DNA of 64,000 nucleotides from Methylohalomonas lacus (GCF_024808875.1 NZ_JANUCT010000002.1:1-64000); one strand, 5' to 3'; counted from the stretch's first letter, positions 1 through 9,779 are shown. Notes: a model not told the origin generated them from the letters alone. Translations and numbers: made by a program.

Positions 1-77
1 GGCCCATCAGCAACTGGAAGCCCGCACTCAATCGCTTTATCATCGAATACGGTGAACGCGTGACACAATATCTTTGA
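1..77 (+). CDS. C-terminal end of a probable IS256-type (Mutator) transposase, cut by the window edge
   Basis: An open frame entering from the left edge ends at the TGA at 75-77 and encodes 24 visible residues including NWKPALNRF and ending ERVTQYL. The N-W-K-x-A-L-N-R-F pattern resembles the extreme C-terminus of IS256/Mutator-family transposases as I remember them. That is the only evidence, because the catalytic part lies outside the window. It is followed by dispersed repeat sequence, so the junction could be an insertion sequence edge. It could equally be the tail of an unrelated protein. Confidence 0.35.
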   Translation, partial: PISNWKPALNRFIIEYGERVTQYL

Positions 78-110
78 ACGGGCACTTACACAGAATTATT
101 TACAGGCTCG

Positions 111-218
111 ATTTCTGGTTCACTGGTTAATTCGTTAACCGGTTAATTGGTCATTGAATTTTGATTTTTCTTTGACACCAAAACAGTGTCGATCACGCTT
201 TTTTCAGTCACCAGTCAC
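111..218. repeat. Dispersed repeat, type C tail, copy 1, abutting the roxA stop codon
   Basis: The stretch begins with runs of GGTTAA / CTGGTTAATT, continues through ATTGAATTTTGATTTTTC and GATCACGCTTTTTTCAGTC, and ends in CACCAGTCACC directly next to the roxA stop triplet at 219-221. Recognisably the same order of words recurs at about 11287-11375 and 32231-32310. No coding potential is apparent. Confidence 0.7.
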
Positions 219-1400
219 CTATTCCTCTTCGAAATCCAGCAATCCCCGGTTGAACAGCGTGCATAGCAATTCGACCGTGGTCTCCGGCAGCTCGTCGATG
301 TCGCTGACATCGAGATCGTCGTTCTCGGCGATCCAGGTGGCGGTCTGGACATCCGTCAACGGATACGCCTCGCCGTTGGCATAGAGTACCGCGCCATCGG
401 CGCTTGTCTGGAACAGGAAACGGGCATCGAGGCTTTGCAGCAGTTCACCCTGTTCGCGGCAGGTCTGCTTGAACTGTTCCAGGTTCCAGGGCGGGTCGCA
501 GGGGACCGGTTGCGGGTCGCTGTCGACACGGGTCAGTTGCCGGCCGAGCCACTGATCGAGGGCAGTGTCGTCGGCCAGGGCCTCGCGCAGCAACGTACGC
601 AGATCGGCGCGCGTGGTATCGTTCAGTTCATGGCTGTAGCCGCCAGTCTGCAGGTCGGGATCGCGGTAGCGGCGGTCGTGGCCGTCGATCAGGCAGTCGT
701 CGGCGAAGGCCGACAGCAGGTCCAGCCGGCTGGGCGCGCGAAAACCGATCGACAGGGTCATGCAGGGTTCCTGCGCGACACCGTGATGGGCCACGCCGGG
801 CGGCAGGTAGAGCATGTCGCCGGGTTCCAGCGTCCAGCGCTCGGTCGGCGTGAATTCCGGCAGGATCTTCAGATCCATGTCCGGTACGAAATCCGTCTCG
901 CTGTAGTCGCGATCGTTGATTTGCCACTCGCGCCGGCCGAGGCCCTGTAGCAGGAATACATCGTATTGATCGATGTGTGCGCCGACGCTGCCGTGTTCCG
1001 GGGCAAAACTGATCATCAGATCATCGACGCGCCAGGCGGGAATGAACAGAAACCGCTGCAATAGATCGGCGGCGTCGGGTACATGGCGGTCGACGCGCTG
1101 TACCAGCAGCGACCAGTGCGACTGCGGCAGGTTGCCGAACTCGCTTTCGTCGAATGGGCCGTTCAATACCTGCCATGGGTATTCGCCGTCGCGCTCGAGT
1201 ATCAGCCGCGACTCGACCTCGCGTTCACAGGCCAGGCCGGCGAGTTCGTCCGCCGTGACCGGCGGCTGGAAACCCGGCCAGGCGCCGCGGATCAGCAGCG
1301 GCTTTTTCTGCCAGTACTCGCGCAGAAAGGTTTCAATGCTGATGCCGCCGAGCAGGGATTCGGGGTCGGGCCAGTTGTCGTGATTATCGCTGTCGGTCAT
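219..1400 (-). CDS. roxA: 50S ribosomal protein L16 3-hydroxylase RoxA (YcfD family, JmjC-type)
   Basis: A 393-residue 2-oxoglutarate/Fe(II) oxygenase of the YcfD/RoxA family, which hydroxylates an arginine of ribosomal protein L16. The JmjC fold covers roughly residues 95-215. The metal triad is visible as H142-x-D144 in GAHIDQYD and a distal histidine in PPGVAHHG (about H205). A C-terminal winged-helix-like region follows, as in the family. Length is close to the E. coli enzyme. The ATG at 1400 gives an N-terminus (PESLLGGISIETFL) that fits the family. It lies next to purB, as ycfD lies close to purB in E. coli. Probably cytoplasmic and constitutive; no regulator site was seen. Confidence 0.9.
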   Translation of the reverse strand: MTDSDNHDNWPDPESLLGGISIETFLREYWQKKPLLIRGAWPGFQPPVTADELAGLACEREVESRLILERDGEYPWQVLNGPFDESEFGNLPQSHWSLLVQRVDRHVPDAADLLQRFLFIPAWRVDDLMISFAPEHGSVGAHIDQYDVFLLQGLGRREWQINDRDYSETDFVPDMDLKILPEFTPTERWTLEPGDMLYLPPGVAHHGVAQEPCMTLSIGFRAPSRLDLLSAFADDCLIDGHDRRYRDPDLQTGGYSHELNDTTRADLRTLLREALADDTALDQWLGRQLTRVDSDPQPVPCDPPWNLEQFKQTCREQGELLQSLDARFLFQTSADGAVLYANGEAYPLTDVQTATWIAENDDLDVSDIDELPETTVELLCTLFNRGLLDFEEE

Positions 1401-1516
1401 GTCGGTTCGTTCTCGCAGCGCGGTGGTATTGCGATCTTACGTATTTACCCGTGAGGTGGAGAAGATCGGGATTGGAATTGCCGTTAGATAATGGATTGTT
1501 CCAAAGAAAAATGAAT

Positions 1517-1650
1517 CCGCAAATGAACGCAAATTAACGCGAATAGTGAAATAGGCAGGTAATGGCCCGTGTGCGTCAATGTAGAAAATTACTCGCTCAT
1601 CTGTCTGTTGAGTGAATTCATTAATTTGCGTTGTTCGCGTTCATTTGCGG
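1517..1650. repeat. MITE-like repeat, type A, copy 1
   Basis: The left end CCGCAAATGAACGC (1517-1530) is the exact reverse complement of the right end GCGTTCATTTGCGG (1637-1650). Both arms continue with further variants of AACGCAAATTAACGCGAA. The 134 bp unit lies between roxA and purB and has no reading frame of note. Other copies are at 7072, 20317 and 42931, and there is a half copy at 46595. The short length, inverted ends and intergenic position are MITE- or REP-like. Confidence 0.8.
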
Positions 1651-1695
1651 TTCAAACAGCATGCGTTTTATGCTTGACGGATATCTTTCCCGGCA

Positions 1696-3108
<1,413 letters not shown>

Positions 3109-3190
3109 TCAGAGAATGCTGCCAGGGTCATGTTGCGAGGCAGCCGGTTATTGTGCAGTGATGCTTAAGGTAACGCGTCAACTTGCCGGT

Positions 3191-4231
3191 TTACGGCGCC
3201 GGGTTCGGCTGGCGGGTATGAATCGCCTCGATTTCCTCCAGCAGCCCGGCGTCCAGCGTGATATTGACGCTGTCTATATTCTGCCGTAACTGGTCCATAG
3301 TCGTCGCGCCGATTATCGTGCTGGTCAGAAACGGCCGCGAATTCACGTAGGCCAGCGCCATCTGCGCCGGGCTCAGGCCGTGTTTCTCGGCCAGCGCCAC
3401 GTAGGCGGCGGTGGCGGCTATGGCCTGCGGATTGGTGTAGCGCTGGAACCGTTCGAACAGCGTCAGCCGCGCGCCGGCTGGTTTCTGATCATTGATGTAC
3501 TTGCCGCTCAGCACACCGAAACCCAGCGGCGAGTAGGCCAGCAGGCCGGTCTGCTCGCGGTGGGCGATCTCCGCCAGGCCGACCTCGAAGGTGCGGTTGA
3601 GCAGGTTGTAGGGATTCTGGATCGACACCAGCCGCGGCAGGTTTTCGCGCTCCGCCAGCCGCAGGTATTCCATCACGCCCCAGGGCGTTTCGTTGGATAC
3701 GCCGATGTGGCGGATCTTGCCCTTTTGCACCAGCTCGCCGAGCGCACCCAGCGTCTCGGCGATCGGCACACCGTCGTCGGCATCAGTGGGCGTGTAGCCG
3801 AGCTTGCCGAAGAAGTTGGTTTTGCGTTCCGGCCAGTGCAGCTGATAAAGGTCGATGTAGTCGGTATTCAGGCGCCTGAGGCTGGCGTCCAGCGCCTGCT
3901 CGATATTCTTGCGATCGAGCCGCGGCTGGCCGTCGCGCATGTAGCCGACCCATTCGCCGGGCCCGCAGACCTTGCTGGCCAGCACCAGCTGGTCGCGATC
4001 CTTGCGCTGTTTCAGCCACGAACCCAGGTATGCCTCGGTACGGCCCTGGGTCTCTTCCTTCGGCGGCACCGGGTAGATCTCGGCGGCGTCGATGAAATTG
4101 ATGCCCGCGGCGACGGCGTGGTCGAGCTGTTCGTGCGCCTCCGCCTCGCTGTTCTGTTCGCCCCAGGTCATGGTGCCGAGGCAGATGAGGCTGACATTGA
4201 GATTGGTATTGCCCAGGGTACGGTATTGCAT
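3191..4231 (-). CDS. tas: NADP(H)-dependent aldo-keto reductase (Tas family)
   Basis: 346 residues, the same length as E. coli Tas. The aldo-keto reductase TIM barrel starts MQYRTLGNTNLNVS. The catalytic region INFIDAAEIYPVP contains the Asp and Tyr, and a Lys follows in LVLASKVCG (about residue 84). The PPKEETQGRTE segment is characteristic of Tas rather than of other AKRs. The physiological substrate of this family is uncertain. No good Shine-Dalgarno sequence precedes the chosen ATG at 4231, but the N-terminus matches the family. It is divergent from marC. Confidence 0.88.
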   Translation of the reverse strand: MQYRTLGNTNLNVSLICLGTMTWGEQNSEAEAHEQLDHAVAAGINFIDAAEIYPVPPKEETQGRTEAYLGSWLKQRKDRDQLVLASKVCGPGEWVGYMRDGQPRLDRKNIEQALDASLRRLNTDYIDLYQLHWPERKTNFFGKLGYTPTDADDGVPIAETLGALGELVQKGKIRHIGVSNETPWGVMEYLRLAERENLPRLVSIQNPYNLLNRTFEVGLAEIAHREQTGLLAYSPLGFGVLSGKYINDQKPAGARLTLFERFQRYTNPQAIAATAAYVALAEKHGLSPAQMALAYVNSRPFLTSTIIGATTMDQLRQNIDSVNITLDAGLLEEIEAIHTRQPNPAP

Positions 4232-4290
4232 GAGTCGTTAACGGTCCTGCGGTTTGGCTGATGAATCGGGTGATGTCGGGTCAATCATGC

Positions 4291-4329
4291 GCGCCGGCAC
4301 ATGACATGACGGGGCGATGTGCCAGGCGC
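4291..4329. other. Long imperfect hairpin in the tas/marC divergent intergenic region
   Basis: GCGCC-GGCACAT (4291-4302) pairs with ATGTGCC-A-GGCGC (4317-4329): 12 pairs with a single bulged A and a 14-base loop. There is no run of T on either side, so it is not an ordinary intrinsic terminator. It lies between the tas start (4231) and the marC start (4437). It could be an operator or an RNA structure in a leader; nothing in the sequence decides. Confidence 0.45.
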
Positions 4330-4436
4330 TTGCAGCGTCGATCTGACAAATCAGGCCAGTCATATTAAAGTGCCAGTCTGACATTACAACCTTGACGGGC
4401 CCAACATGCTAGGGCCTGGCCCGGGGGAGAAAAGGA

Positions 4437-5066
4437 ATGGCCGCCACAGCCGAATTCGCCCTGCATGCCTTCATCCTGATCCTGGTGGTCGTCGAGCCGT
4501 TCGCGCTCACACCGCTGTTCTCGGCGCTGACGGTAATGGAAACGCCCGAACACCGCCGCCAGACCGCCATCAAGGGCGTGCTCGTCGCCGGCGGTATCCT
4601 CGCCGTGTTCACGCTGTTCGGCAGCGGCCTGCTCAGCGTGCTCGGCATCGGTATGCCGGCGTTTCGCATTGCCGGCGGCATTCTGCTGTTTCTCATCGCC
4701 ATCGATATGCTGTTCGTGCGCAGCTCCGGCCTGCGCATGACCACCGTCACCGAACAGCGCGAGGCCGCCCAGCGCGCCGATATCTCCGTATTCCCGCTCG
4801 CCATCCCGCTGATCGCCGGCCCCGGCGCGCTCGCCACTGTCATGCTGCTCAGCCGCCAGGGCGGCGACCACGGCCACTGGATCGTGCTAGCCGTCGTCGC
4901 CGTCGTGCTCGTGATTACGTTACTGATGTTTTTCAGTGCGAATCGAATCCAGAAAGTGCTGGGCGAGACCGGCACGAATGTGATCACGCGCCTGATGGGC
5001 ATTATTCTCGCCGCGCTGGCAATGCAGTTTGTGGTGGATGGTGTGAAGGAGAGTTTTTTTGCTTAA
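4437..5066 (+). CDS. MarC-family integral membrane protein
   Basis: A 209-residue polytopic inner membrane protein of the MarC family (UPF0056). About six hydrophobic segments are visible: residues 5-25, 42-62, 66-88, 110-135, 143-165 and 180-203. The family features VVVEPFALTPLFSALT near the N-terminus and PLAIPLIAGPGALATV in the middle are clear. The function of the family is not established; an early link to multiple antibiotic resistance was not upheld. A GGGGGAG sequence lies seven bases before the ATG at 4437. The base composition is typical of the host, in contrast to the AT-rich gene that follows. Confidence 0.9.
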   Translation: MAATAEFALHAFILILVVVEPFALTPLFSALTVMETPEHRRQTAIKGVLVAGGILAVFTLFGSGLLSVLGIGMPAFRIAGGILLFLIAIDMLFVRSSGLRMTTVTEQREAAQRADISVFPLAIPLIAGPGALATVMLLSRQGGDHGHWIVLAVVAVVLVITLLMFFSANRIQKVLGETGTNVITRLMGIILAALAMQFVVDGVKESFFA

Positions 5067-5116
5067 TTGTGACAGCAATAAGCGGAGTTGATTAAATACA
5101 GACATGAGTTTAAATC

Positions 5117-5521
5117 ATGATTAGGGTTTTAACTTTTGTAGAGCTAATTATTTCAACAATATGGATAGCTAGATATCCAAATTATCCTTCCGCTACCGCA
5201 TTTCTAGGTTTTTTAATTGCCTTGATTGGTCAGGAGCTTAATGTAAATAAAAAGACTGATGGACTGGAAAAAGACAGAGAACTTTTTAATGATTTTCTGG
5301 ATGTGTTTCCATCTAATGGCAAATCTGCTTTCTTTCTTAAGGAGCATGATATTGGCGCGCCTTTCCCTGGGGATCATACTCAAGAGCTAGAGCGTTTTCG
5401 CTATATGTGGAATAACGCAGAGCACGAATTCTTGAATAATGAATTGGAGGAGGCGAAGAAGAAACTTTGGGAAGACTTGGATGATTTTTTGAAAGAGCTA
5501 TCTAAAAAACACATATCCTGA
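5117..5521 (+). CDS. Unrecognised AT-rich small membrane protein, probably the N-terminal part of a frameshifted gene
   Basis: 134 residues. The N-terminal half has two hydrophobic segments (about 1-18 and 24-42). A charged region follows with FFLKEHDIG, WNNAEHEFL and a lysine/glutamate-rich helical tail. Base composition and codon choice are strikingly AT-rich compared with every neighbour, which points to recent transfer. Translation in the +1 frame just after its stop continues with compatible-looking sequence up to 5687, interrupted by one stop. The protein is therefore probably truncated by a frameshift. I recall similar two-segment proteins with a W-D/N-N-A-E-H-E-F motif, but no function is known to me. 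Confidence 0.6.
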   Translation: MIRVLTFVELIISTIWIARYPNYPSATAFLGFLIALIGQELNVNKKTDGLEKDRELFNDFLDVFPSNGKSAFFLKEHDIGAPFPGDHTQELERFRYMWNNAEHEFLNNELEEAKKKLWEDLDDFLKELSKKHIS

Positions 5522-5522
5522 T

Positions 5523-5687
5523 AGGGGTGGCTTCCGCACTATGGATATAGATGATGTCGGCGCAGAATAATCTGTGTGGAACAAGAGGAATGAGTTGAAC
5601 AGCAAAGCAACCGAATTATACAAAAAACATCAGGATTTTATACGTTTGGGCAGAAAAATCTTATACGACAAAAAGAACAGATGTTAA
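5523..5687 (+). pseudogene. Probable C-terminal remnant of the frameshifted AT-rich gene
   Basis: Starting two bases after the stop of the 134-residue frame, the +1 frame reads 15 codons (GGFRTMDIDDVG included), then TAA at 5568-5570. It then runs on in the same frame to 5687 with NELNSKATELYKKHQ and FIRLGRKILYDKK. The amphipathic, lysine-rich character and AT-rich codons match the upstream frame. A shorter alternative is a separate 30-residue peptide from a TTG at 5595 preceded by AGAGGAA. One frameshift plus one nonsense change would explain the whole. The tail overlaps the msrB stop region by 4 bases. Confidence 0.5.
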
Positions 5688-6190
5688 GCGGGTACGAATT
5701 TTAAAGCCAAGCCATTATTACACCACCGCTTGCCGGTTGGTTCCGGGCCGTCGTCGAAGACATGGCCCTGGTGGCCGCCGCAGCGGGCGCAGTGGTATTC
5801 CGTGCGCGTGACGAACAGCTTGCGATCTACCTTGGTGCCGATGTGTTCGTGTATGACGTCCCAGAAGCTCGGCCAGCCGGTGCGGCTGTCGTATTTCCAT
5901 TCCGACTTGAACAGGGGCAGTTCGCAGCCGGCGCAGACATAGGTGCCGTCGCGATCCTCGTCGTTCAGCTTGCTGCTGCCGGCGGGCTCGGTACCCTCCT
6001 CGCGCAGAATGTGGAATTCCTCTTTGGTTAGTATCTCGCGCCATTCATCCTCGCTGCGCCGGATCTTTTCAAGATCGCCATTGCTGCGGCCATTGTCATG
6101 GTTGGCGCGTGCCTCGTAGGAGAGTCGATGCAGTACCAGTGGTGTCAGCGCCACGGCCGAGGCGCCGAGTACGAAATGCCGTCGATTCAT
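5684..6190 (-). CDS. msrB: Tat-exported peptide-methionine (R)-S-oxide reductase MsrB
   Basis: 168 residues. It reduces the R-sulfoxide of methionine residues in proteins. The N-terminus MNRRHFVLGASAVALTP has the twin-arginine pattern R-R-x-F-[hydrophobic] followed by a hydrophobic core and an ARA cleavage-like site near residue 29, so a periplasmic location is likely. The MsrB domain shows both zinc CxxC motifs (CAGC, CARC), GWPSF, and the catalytic cysteine in RWCNNGLAL near the C-terminus. The neighbouring genes encode a secreted DUF4174 protein and a peroxiredoxin, suggesting an envelope oxidative-stress group. It is separated from the DUF4174 gene by a repeat, so it probably has its own promoter. 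Confidence 0.93.
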   Translation of the reverse strand: MNRRHFVLGASAVALTPLVLHRLSYEARANHDNGRSNGDLEKIRRSEDEWREILTKEEFHILREEGTEPAGSSKLNDEDRDGTYVCAGCELPLFKSEWKYDSRTGWPSFWDVIHEHIGTKVDRKLFVTRTEYHCARCGGHQGHVFDDGPEPTGKRWCNNGLALKFVPA

Positions 6191-6284
6191 TGTCGCTTTG
6201 CTCTATGCGGTCGGGATATATCTCGTGAGAGTGCCGGGGCCGTGGATTGGTTCCCTCGGTGATTGATTCGCTTGCGCAAAGGTA

Positions 6285-6416
6285 GATATCGCTGGTTACT
6301 GATCACCAATTACCAGTTACCAACCACACCCCCATCCGTACCTTCCCCCATCAAGGGGGAAGGCAGAAGGTGGCGCTGCGCGCTGTCGGTTGATGCGCTC
6401 CTACAGCAAGCCCCCG
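6285..6416. repeat. Dispersed repeat, type C fragment plus type D, copy 1
   Basis: 6290-6330 has CTGGTTACTGATCACC and ACCAGTTACCAACC. 6326-6416 has the type D words CCATCCGTACCTTCCCCC, a hairpin CCTTCCCCC-ATCAA-GGGGGAAGG, AGAAGGTGGCGCTGCGCGCTG and GCGCTCCTACAG. The reverse complement of the type D part recurs nearly base for base at 11085-11174. It fills the space between msrB and the DUF4174 gene. Confidence 0.75.
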
Positions 6417-6417
6417 C

Positions 6418-6846
6418 TCAGCGCGACTGGCGCATTTCGCGCTGGCGCATGGGCATGGCGTCGATCAGTTCGAACAGCTCGTCCAGGTTGGCGGCCTCGT
6501 TCGATTCGAACTTGATGCCGCCGTCCTTGCCGATGAGCAGCAGGCGGAATTCTTCGTCGGCTATGTCGTAGCGATCGCGCAGCTGATTGGCATCGGCGCT
6601 GGACAGGTAATAGTCGTCGGCGCTGCCGGTGTTGCGGAAGACGCTGAGCAATACCATGTCGCGACGGTCGAAGCCTTCCTGTCTTGCAGCGACCGCCCGG
6701 GTCGTTTCCTGATACGCGGCGTGCTTGTTGTCCGGGCTGAAGACCAGCAACGGCCGTTGCTGGTCCTTGAATTGTTCCAGGCCGAATTCGGCCGCGGCCG
6801 GCAGGGCGATGAACAGGAGCAGCAGTGAGGCAATCAGTTTTTTCAT
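6418..6846 (-). CDS. Secreted DUF4174 family protein
   Basis: 142 residues. [20 protein letters not shown] is a clear Sec signal peptide with cleavage after AAA. The mature part (LEQFKDQQRPLLVFSP, RDMVLLSVF, FRLLLIGKDGGIK) fits DUF4174, a small periplasmic domain with a thioredoxin-like pattern but no CxxC motif. Function is unknown to me. The ATG overlaps the stop of the DUF2905 gene in a TAATG arrangement, so translation is probably coupled. The position beside msrB and a peroxiredoxin suggests, without proving, a role in envelope redox stress. Confidence 0.75.
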   Translation of the reverse strand: MKKLIASLLLLFIALPAAAEFGLEQFKDQQRPLLVFSPDNKHAAYQETTRAVAARQEGFDRRDMVLLSVFRNTGSADDYYLSSADANQLRDRYDIADEEFRLLLIGKDGGIKFESNEAANLDELFELIDAMPMRQREMRQSR

Positions 6847-7058
6847 TAGCGGCGGAAGAAGAAGTTGATGATGACCGACAGGACCACGCTGACGATGATC
6901 GTCGATGTGATGGGAATGAATACCGTGCCGTTCTCACCCTTGATGTGGATGTCGCCCGGCAGCTTGCCGAACCAGTTGATGAGCCATGGCGCGTAGGTCA
7001 CCGCCAGGCCGGCGATGACCAGGACGAGACCGATGAAGACAAGCAGCTTGCCGATCAT
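6846..7058 (-). CDS. DUF2905 family small membrane protein
   Basis: 70 residues with two transmembrane segments (about 3-25 and 46-67) separated by the short loop WFGKLPGDIHIKGENGT. The G-x-L-P-G-D-I motif is typical of DUF2905. No biochemical function is known for the family. It is the first gene of a two-gene unit with the DUF4174 gene (TAATG overlap). A type A repeat begins 14 bases upstream of its start, so any promoter lies in or beyond that repeat. Confidence 0.82.
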   Translation of the reverse strand: MIGKLLVFIGLVLVIAGLAVTYAPWLINWFGKLPGDIHIKGENGTVFIPITSTIIVSVVLSVIINFFFRR

Positions 7059-7071
7059 TCAGGAACCGAAA

Positions 7072-7192
7072 CCGCCAATGAACGCAAATAACGCAAACAG
7101 GTTTGCAGCATCCTGAATGCGGCACTGTCACTGGCGTTCTGCCAGCCGTTCGGTGCCGCTGCAGGAGTCACGTTTTTCGCGTGCATTGGCGG
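7072..7192. repeat. MITE-like repeat, type A, copy 2
   Basis: Left end CCGCCAATGAACGCAAATAA (7072-7091); right end TTTTTCGCGTGCATTGGCGG (7173-7192). The outer CCGCCAATG/CATTGGCGG is an inverted repeat. The unit fills almost all of the space between the DUF2905 start (7058) and the peroxiredoxin stop (7199). It also contains TGCCAGCCGTTCGGTGCCGC in its interior, which was not seen in the other copies. Confidence 0.75.
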
Positions 7193-7198
7193 TCCTGA

Positions 7199-7858
7199 TT
7201 ATTTCGGCTGCTTGACGACGCGCAGGTAGGGCTTGAGCGTGGTCCAGCCCTCGGGGAATTTCTTTTTCGCATCGTCGTCGCTGACCGTCGGCGGAATGAT
7301 CACGTCGTCACCCGGTTGCCAGTTCACCGGCGTCGCCACGGTGTGCTCGGCGGTGAGCTGGCAGGAGTCGAGCAGCCGCAGGACCTCATCGAAGTTGCGG
7401 CCGGTGCTCATCGGGTAGATGATCATGGCCTTCACTTTCTTGTCCGGACCGATGACAAACACGGTGCGTACCGTGGCATTGTCCGCCGGCGTGCGGCCCT
7501 CGGCGGAATCGCCGGCGCCAGCCGGCAGCATGCCGTAGAGCTTGGCCACCTGCAGATCCTTGTCGCCGATCATCGGGTAATTCGGTGCCGTGCCCTGGGT
7601 TTCCTCGATGTCCTTCGACCACTCGGCATGGTTGTCGACCGGGTCCACCGACAGGCCGATGATCTTGCAGTTGCGCTTGTCGAACTCGGGTTTGAGTTTC
7701 GCCATGTAGCCCAGCTCGGTGGTGCATACCGGCGTGAAGTCCTTCGGGTGCGAGAAGATGATGCACCAGCTGTCGCCGATCCAGTCGTGGAAGCGGATCG
7801 TGCCTTCAGTGGTTTCGGCCTCGAAATCGGGGGCGGTGTCGCCTATCTGCAAAGCCAT
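7199..7858 (-). CDS. 1-Cys (Prx6-type) peroxiredoxin
   Basis: 219 residues. A thiol peroxidase that reduces hydrogen peroxide and alkyl hydroperoxides. The peroxidatic cysteine is in HPKDFTPVCTTE (about residue 46), with the conserved Pro and Thr. The long C-terminal domain (PVNWQPGDDVIIPP, GWTTLKPYLRV) is that of Prx6/AhpC-TSA proteins. No resolving cysteine is seen in the usual 2-Cys position. AGGAG lies before the ATG at 7858. It is transcribed in the same direction as the DUF2905/DUF4174/msrB genes, but a repeat separates it from them. Confidence 0.92.
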   Translation of the reverse strand: MALQIGDTAPDFEAETTEGTIRFHDWIGDSWCIIFSHPKDFTPVCTTELGYMAKLKPEFDKRNCKIIGLSVDPVDNHAEWSKDIEETQGTAPNYPMIGDKDLQVAKLYGMLPAGAGDSAEGRTPADNATVRTVFVIGPDKKVKAMIIYPMSTGRNFDEVLRLLDSCQLTAEHTVATPVNWQPGDDVIIPPTVSDDDAKKKFPEGWTTLKPYLRVVKQPK

Positions 7859-8097
7859 GGTCGTTCTCCTGTGTCGATTTTCATTGTATTGCGTGAATTA
7901 TTGACCTTAATTATACATTCTCTGTCGCGGCAGCCTTAATTCGATCGGGCTATGGGTTATTCGCCTGGCCCATATCGCGCGAGTGACTGATTTCTTGGTG
8001 TTTCCATGGCGTGCCGGGTTCCGTCGGTACCCTGCAGCGCGGGCTTGTGATACCTTGGCCCGGCCTGATCGAGATGAGTTCCACCGAGCCGTTACCC

Positions 8098-9150
8098 ATG
8101 CAGACCCAGACCGGCCAAACGCTGACTTTGGCGCGTCCCGACGACATGCACCTGCACCTGCGTGACGGGACGGCGCTGGCATCCGTGCTGCCCGACTCGG
8201 TGCGCCAGTTCGCCCGCGCGATCATCATGCCCAACCTGAAGCCGCCGGTTGTGACGGTGGCCGACGCCCGCGCCTACCGCGAGCGCATCCTGGCGGCGTT
8301 GCCGGCCGGCAGCGACTTCGAGCCGCTGATGACGCTGTACCTGACCGAGAAAACGACAGTCGCCGATATTCGTGAAGCAGCGGCCTGCGATTTCATCCAC
8401 GCGGTCAAGTACTACCCGGCCGGGGCAACAACCAATGCCGACAGCGGCGTACGTTCCATCGCCAGGGTCTACCCGGTTCTTGAAGCGATGCAGGAAGCCG
8501 GATTGCCGTTGCTGATGCACGGCGAGGTCACCGATGCCCATGTCGACATCTTCGACCGCGAGACGGTCTTCATCGAACAGGTACTCAGTCCATTAATGGA
8601 TGAATTCGCCGGCCTGCGCGTGGTGCTGGAACATATCACCACCGCCGGGGCGGCCGACTTCGTGGCCGGCGGGCCGGCGCGGCTGGCGGCGACGATCACG
8701 CCGCAGCACCTGCTGCTGAATCGCAATGCGTTGCTGGTCGGCGGTATCCAGCCGCATCATTATTGTCTGCCGGTGCTCAAGCGCGAGGAAAATCGTGAGG
8801 CGTTGGTGGCGCTGGCGACCGGCGACTGCGAGCGCGTTTTCCTCGGCACGGACAGCGCACCGCATGGTCGTCATACGAAGGAAAATGCCTGCGGTTGTGC
8901 CGGTATTTATTCAGCGCATACGGCCCTGGAGCTGTATGCGGAAGTTTTTGAAGCGGCCGGTGCCCTGGACCGGCTGCAGGCATTTGCCAGCGAACGCGGC
9001 GCCGACTTTTATGGTTTGCCGCGTAATTGTGACACCGTCACCCTGGTGCGCGAACCTTGGCAATTGCCGGAAACCCTGCCGTTCGGTGACGACACCCTGG
9101 TGCCATTACGGGCGGCAAGCGAGTTGCAATGGAAACTGAAGACAGCCTGA
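8098..9150 (+). CDS. pyrC: Dihydroorotase PyrC
   Basis: 350 residues from the ATG at 8098, against 348 in E. coli. It catalyses cyclisation of N-carbamoyl-aspartate to dihydroorotate in pyrimidine synthesis. Metal ligands are seen in DMHLHLRDG (residues about 14-22), the carboxylated lysine in HAVKYYPAG, histidines in LMHGEV and LEHITT, and the aspartate in GTDSAPH. A longer start at 8074 (MSSTEPLP) is possible because neither has a strong Shine-Dalgarno sequence. The 3' end overlaps rnt by 22 bases; the pair is a known gammaproteobacterial arrangement. Confidence 0.95.
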   Translation: MQTQTGQTLTLARPDDMHLHLRDGTALASVLPDSVRQFARAIIMPNLKPPVVTVADARAYRERILAALPAGSDFEPLMTLYLTEKTTVADIREAAACDFIHAVKYYPAGATTNADSGVRSIARVYPVLEAMQEAGLPLLMHGEVTDAHVDIFDRETVFIEQVLSPLMDEFAGLRVVLEHITTAGAADFVAGGPARLAATITPQHLLLNRNALLVGGIQPHHYCLPVLKREENREALVALATGDCERVFLGTDSAPHGRHTKENACGCAGIYSAHTALELYAEVFEAAGALDRLQAFASERGADFYGLPRNCDTVTLVREPWQLPETLPFGDDTLVPLRAASELQWKLKTA

Positions 9151-9764
9151 CGCAAGAGAACAACCTGACGCCCGCCGACAACCGCTTTCGCGGCTACCTG
9201 CCGGTCGTGGTCGATGTTGAAACCGGCGGTTTCAACTCGAACACGGATGCGCTGCTGGAAATCGCCGCGGTGGTGGTGTCCATGAACGGCGACAGGCAGT
9301 GGCGGCCAACGCGTACGATCGCCTATCACGTCAAGCCGTTCACCGGCGCCAACATCGAACAGGCGGCGATCGATTTCAACGGTATCGACCCGTATCATCC
9401 GCTGCGCCCGGCGATCCCGGAAAAGGACGCCCTCGGCCGCATCTTCACGGCGGTGCGTACGGCGATGAAGGAAAACAACTGCAAGCGCGCCATCCTTGTC
9501 GGCCACAACGCCGCCTTCGATCTCAACTTCCTTAACGCGGCGGTCGAGCGCTGCGGCATCAAGCGCAGTCCGTTTCACCCGTTCAGCACCTTCGACACCG
9601 TGTCACTGGCGGGGCTCGTTTACGGCCAGACAGTACTGGCACGCGCGATCGAGGCTGCCGGCATCGAATGGGAAAGCGATCGCGCGCACTCGGCCGCCTA
9701 CGACGCCGAAAAGACCGCCGAACTGTTCTGCGCCATCGTCAATCAGTGGGATCATAAAGCGTAG
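9129..9764 (+). CDS. rnt: Ribonuclease T
   Basis: 211 residues, close to E. coli RNase T. A DEDDh 3'-5' exoribonuclease that trims tRNA and other stable RNA 3' ends. The first Asp/Glu pair is in VVDVETGGF (about residues 28-36). A second Asp is in [10 protein letters not shown], and the catalytic His/Asp in [16 protein letters not shown] near the C-terminus. It starts inside pyrC (22-base overlap), so expression is probably coupled. Its stop is only 15 bases from the transposase stop of the IS110 element, yet the protein looks complete (ends NQWDHKA). Confidence 0.94.
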   Translation: METEDSLTQENNLTPADNRFRGYLPVVVDVETGGFNSNTDALLEIAAVVVSMNGDRQWRPTRTIAYHVKPFTGANIEQAAIDFNGIDPYHPLRPAIPEKDALGRIFTAVRTAMKENNCKRAILVGHNAAFDLNFLNAAVERCGIKRSPFHPFSTFDTVSLAGLVYGQTVLARAIEAAGIEWESDRAHSAAYDAEKTAELFCAIVNQWDHKA

Positions 9765-9779
9765 ATACTCTGTTGCGCG

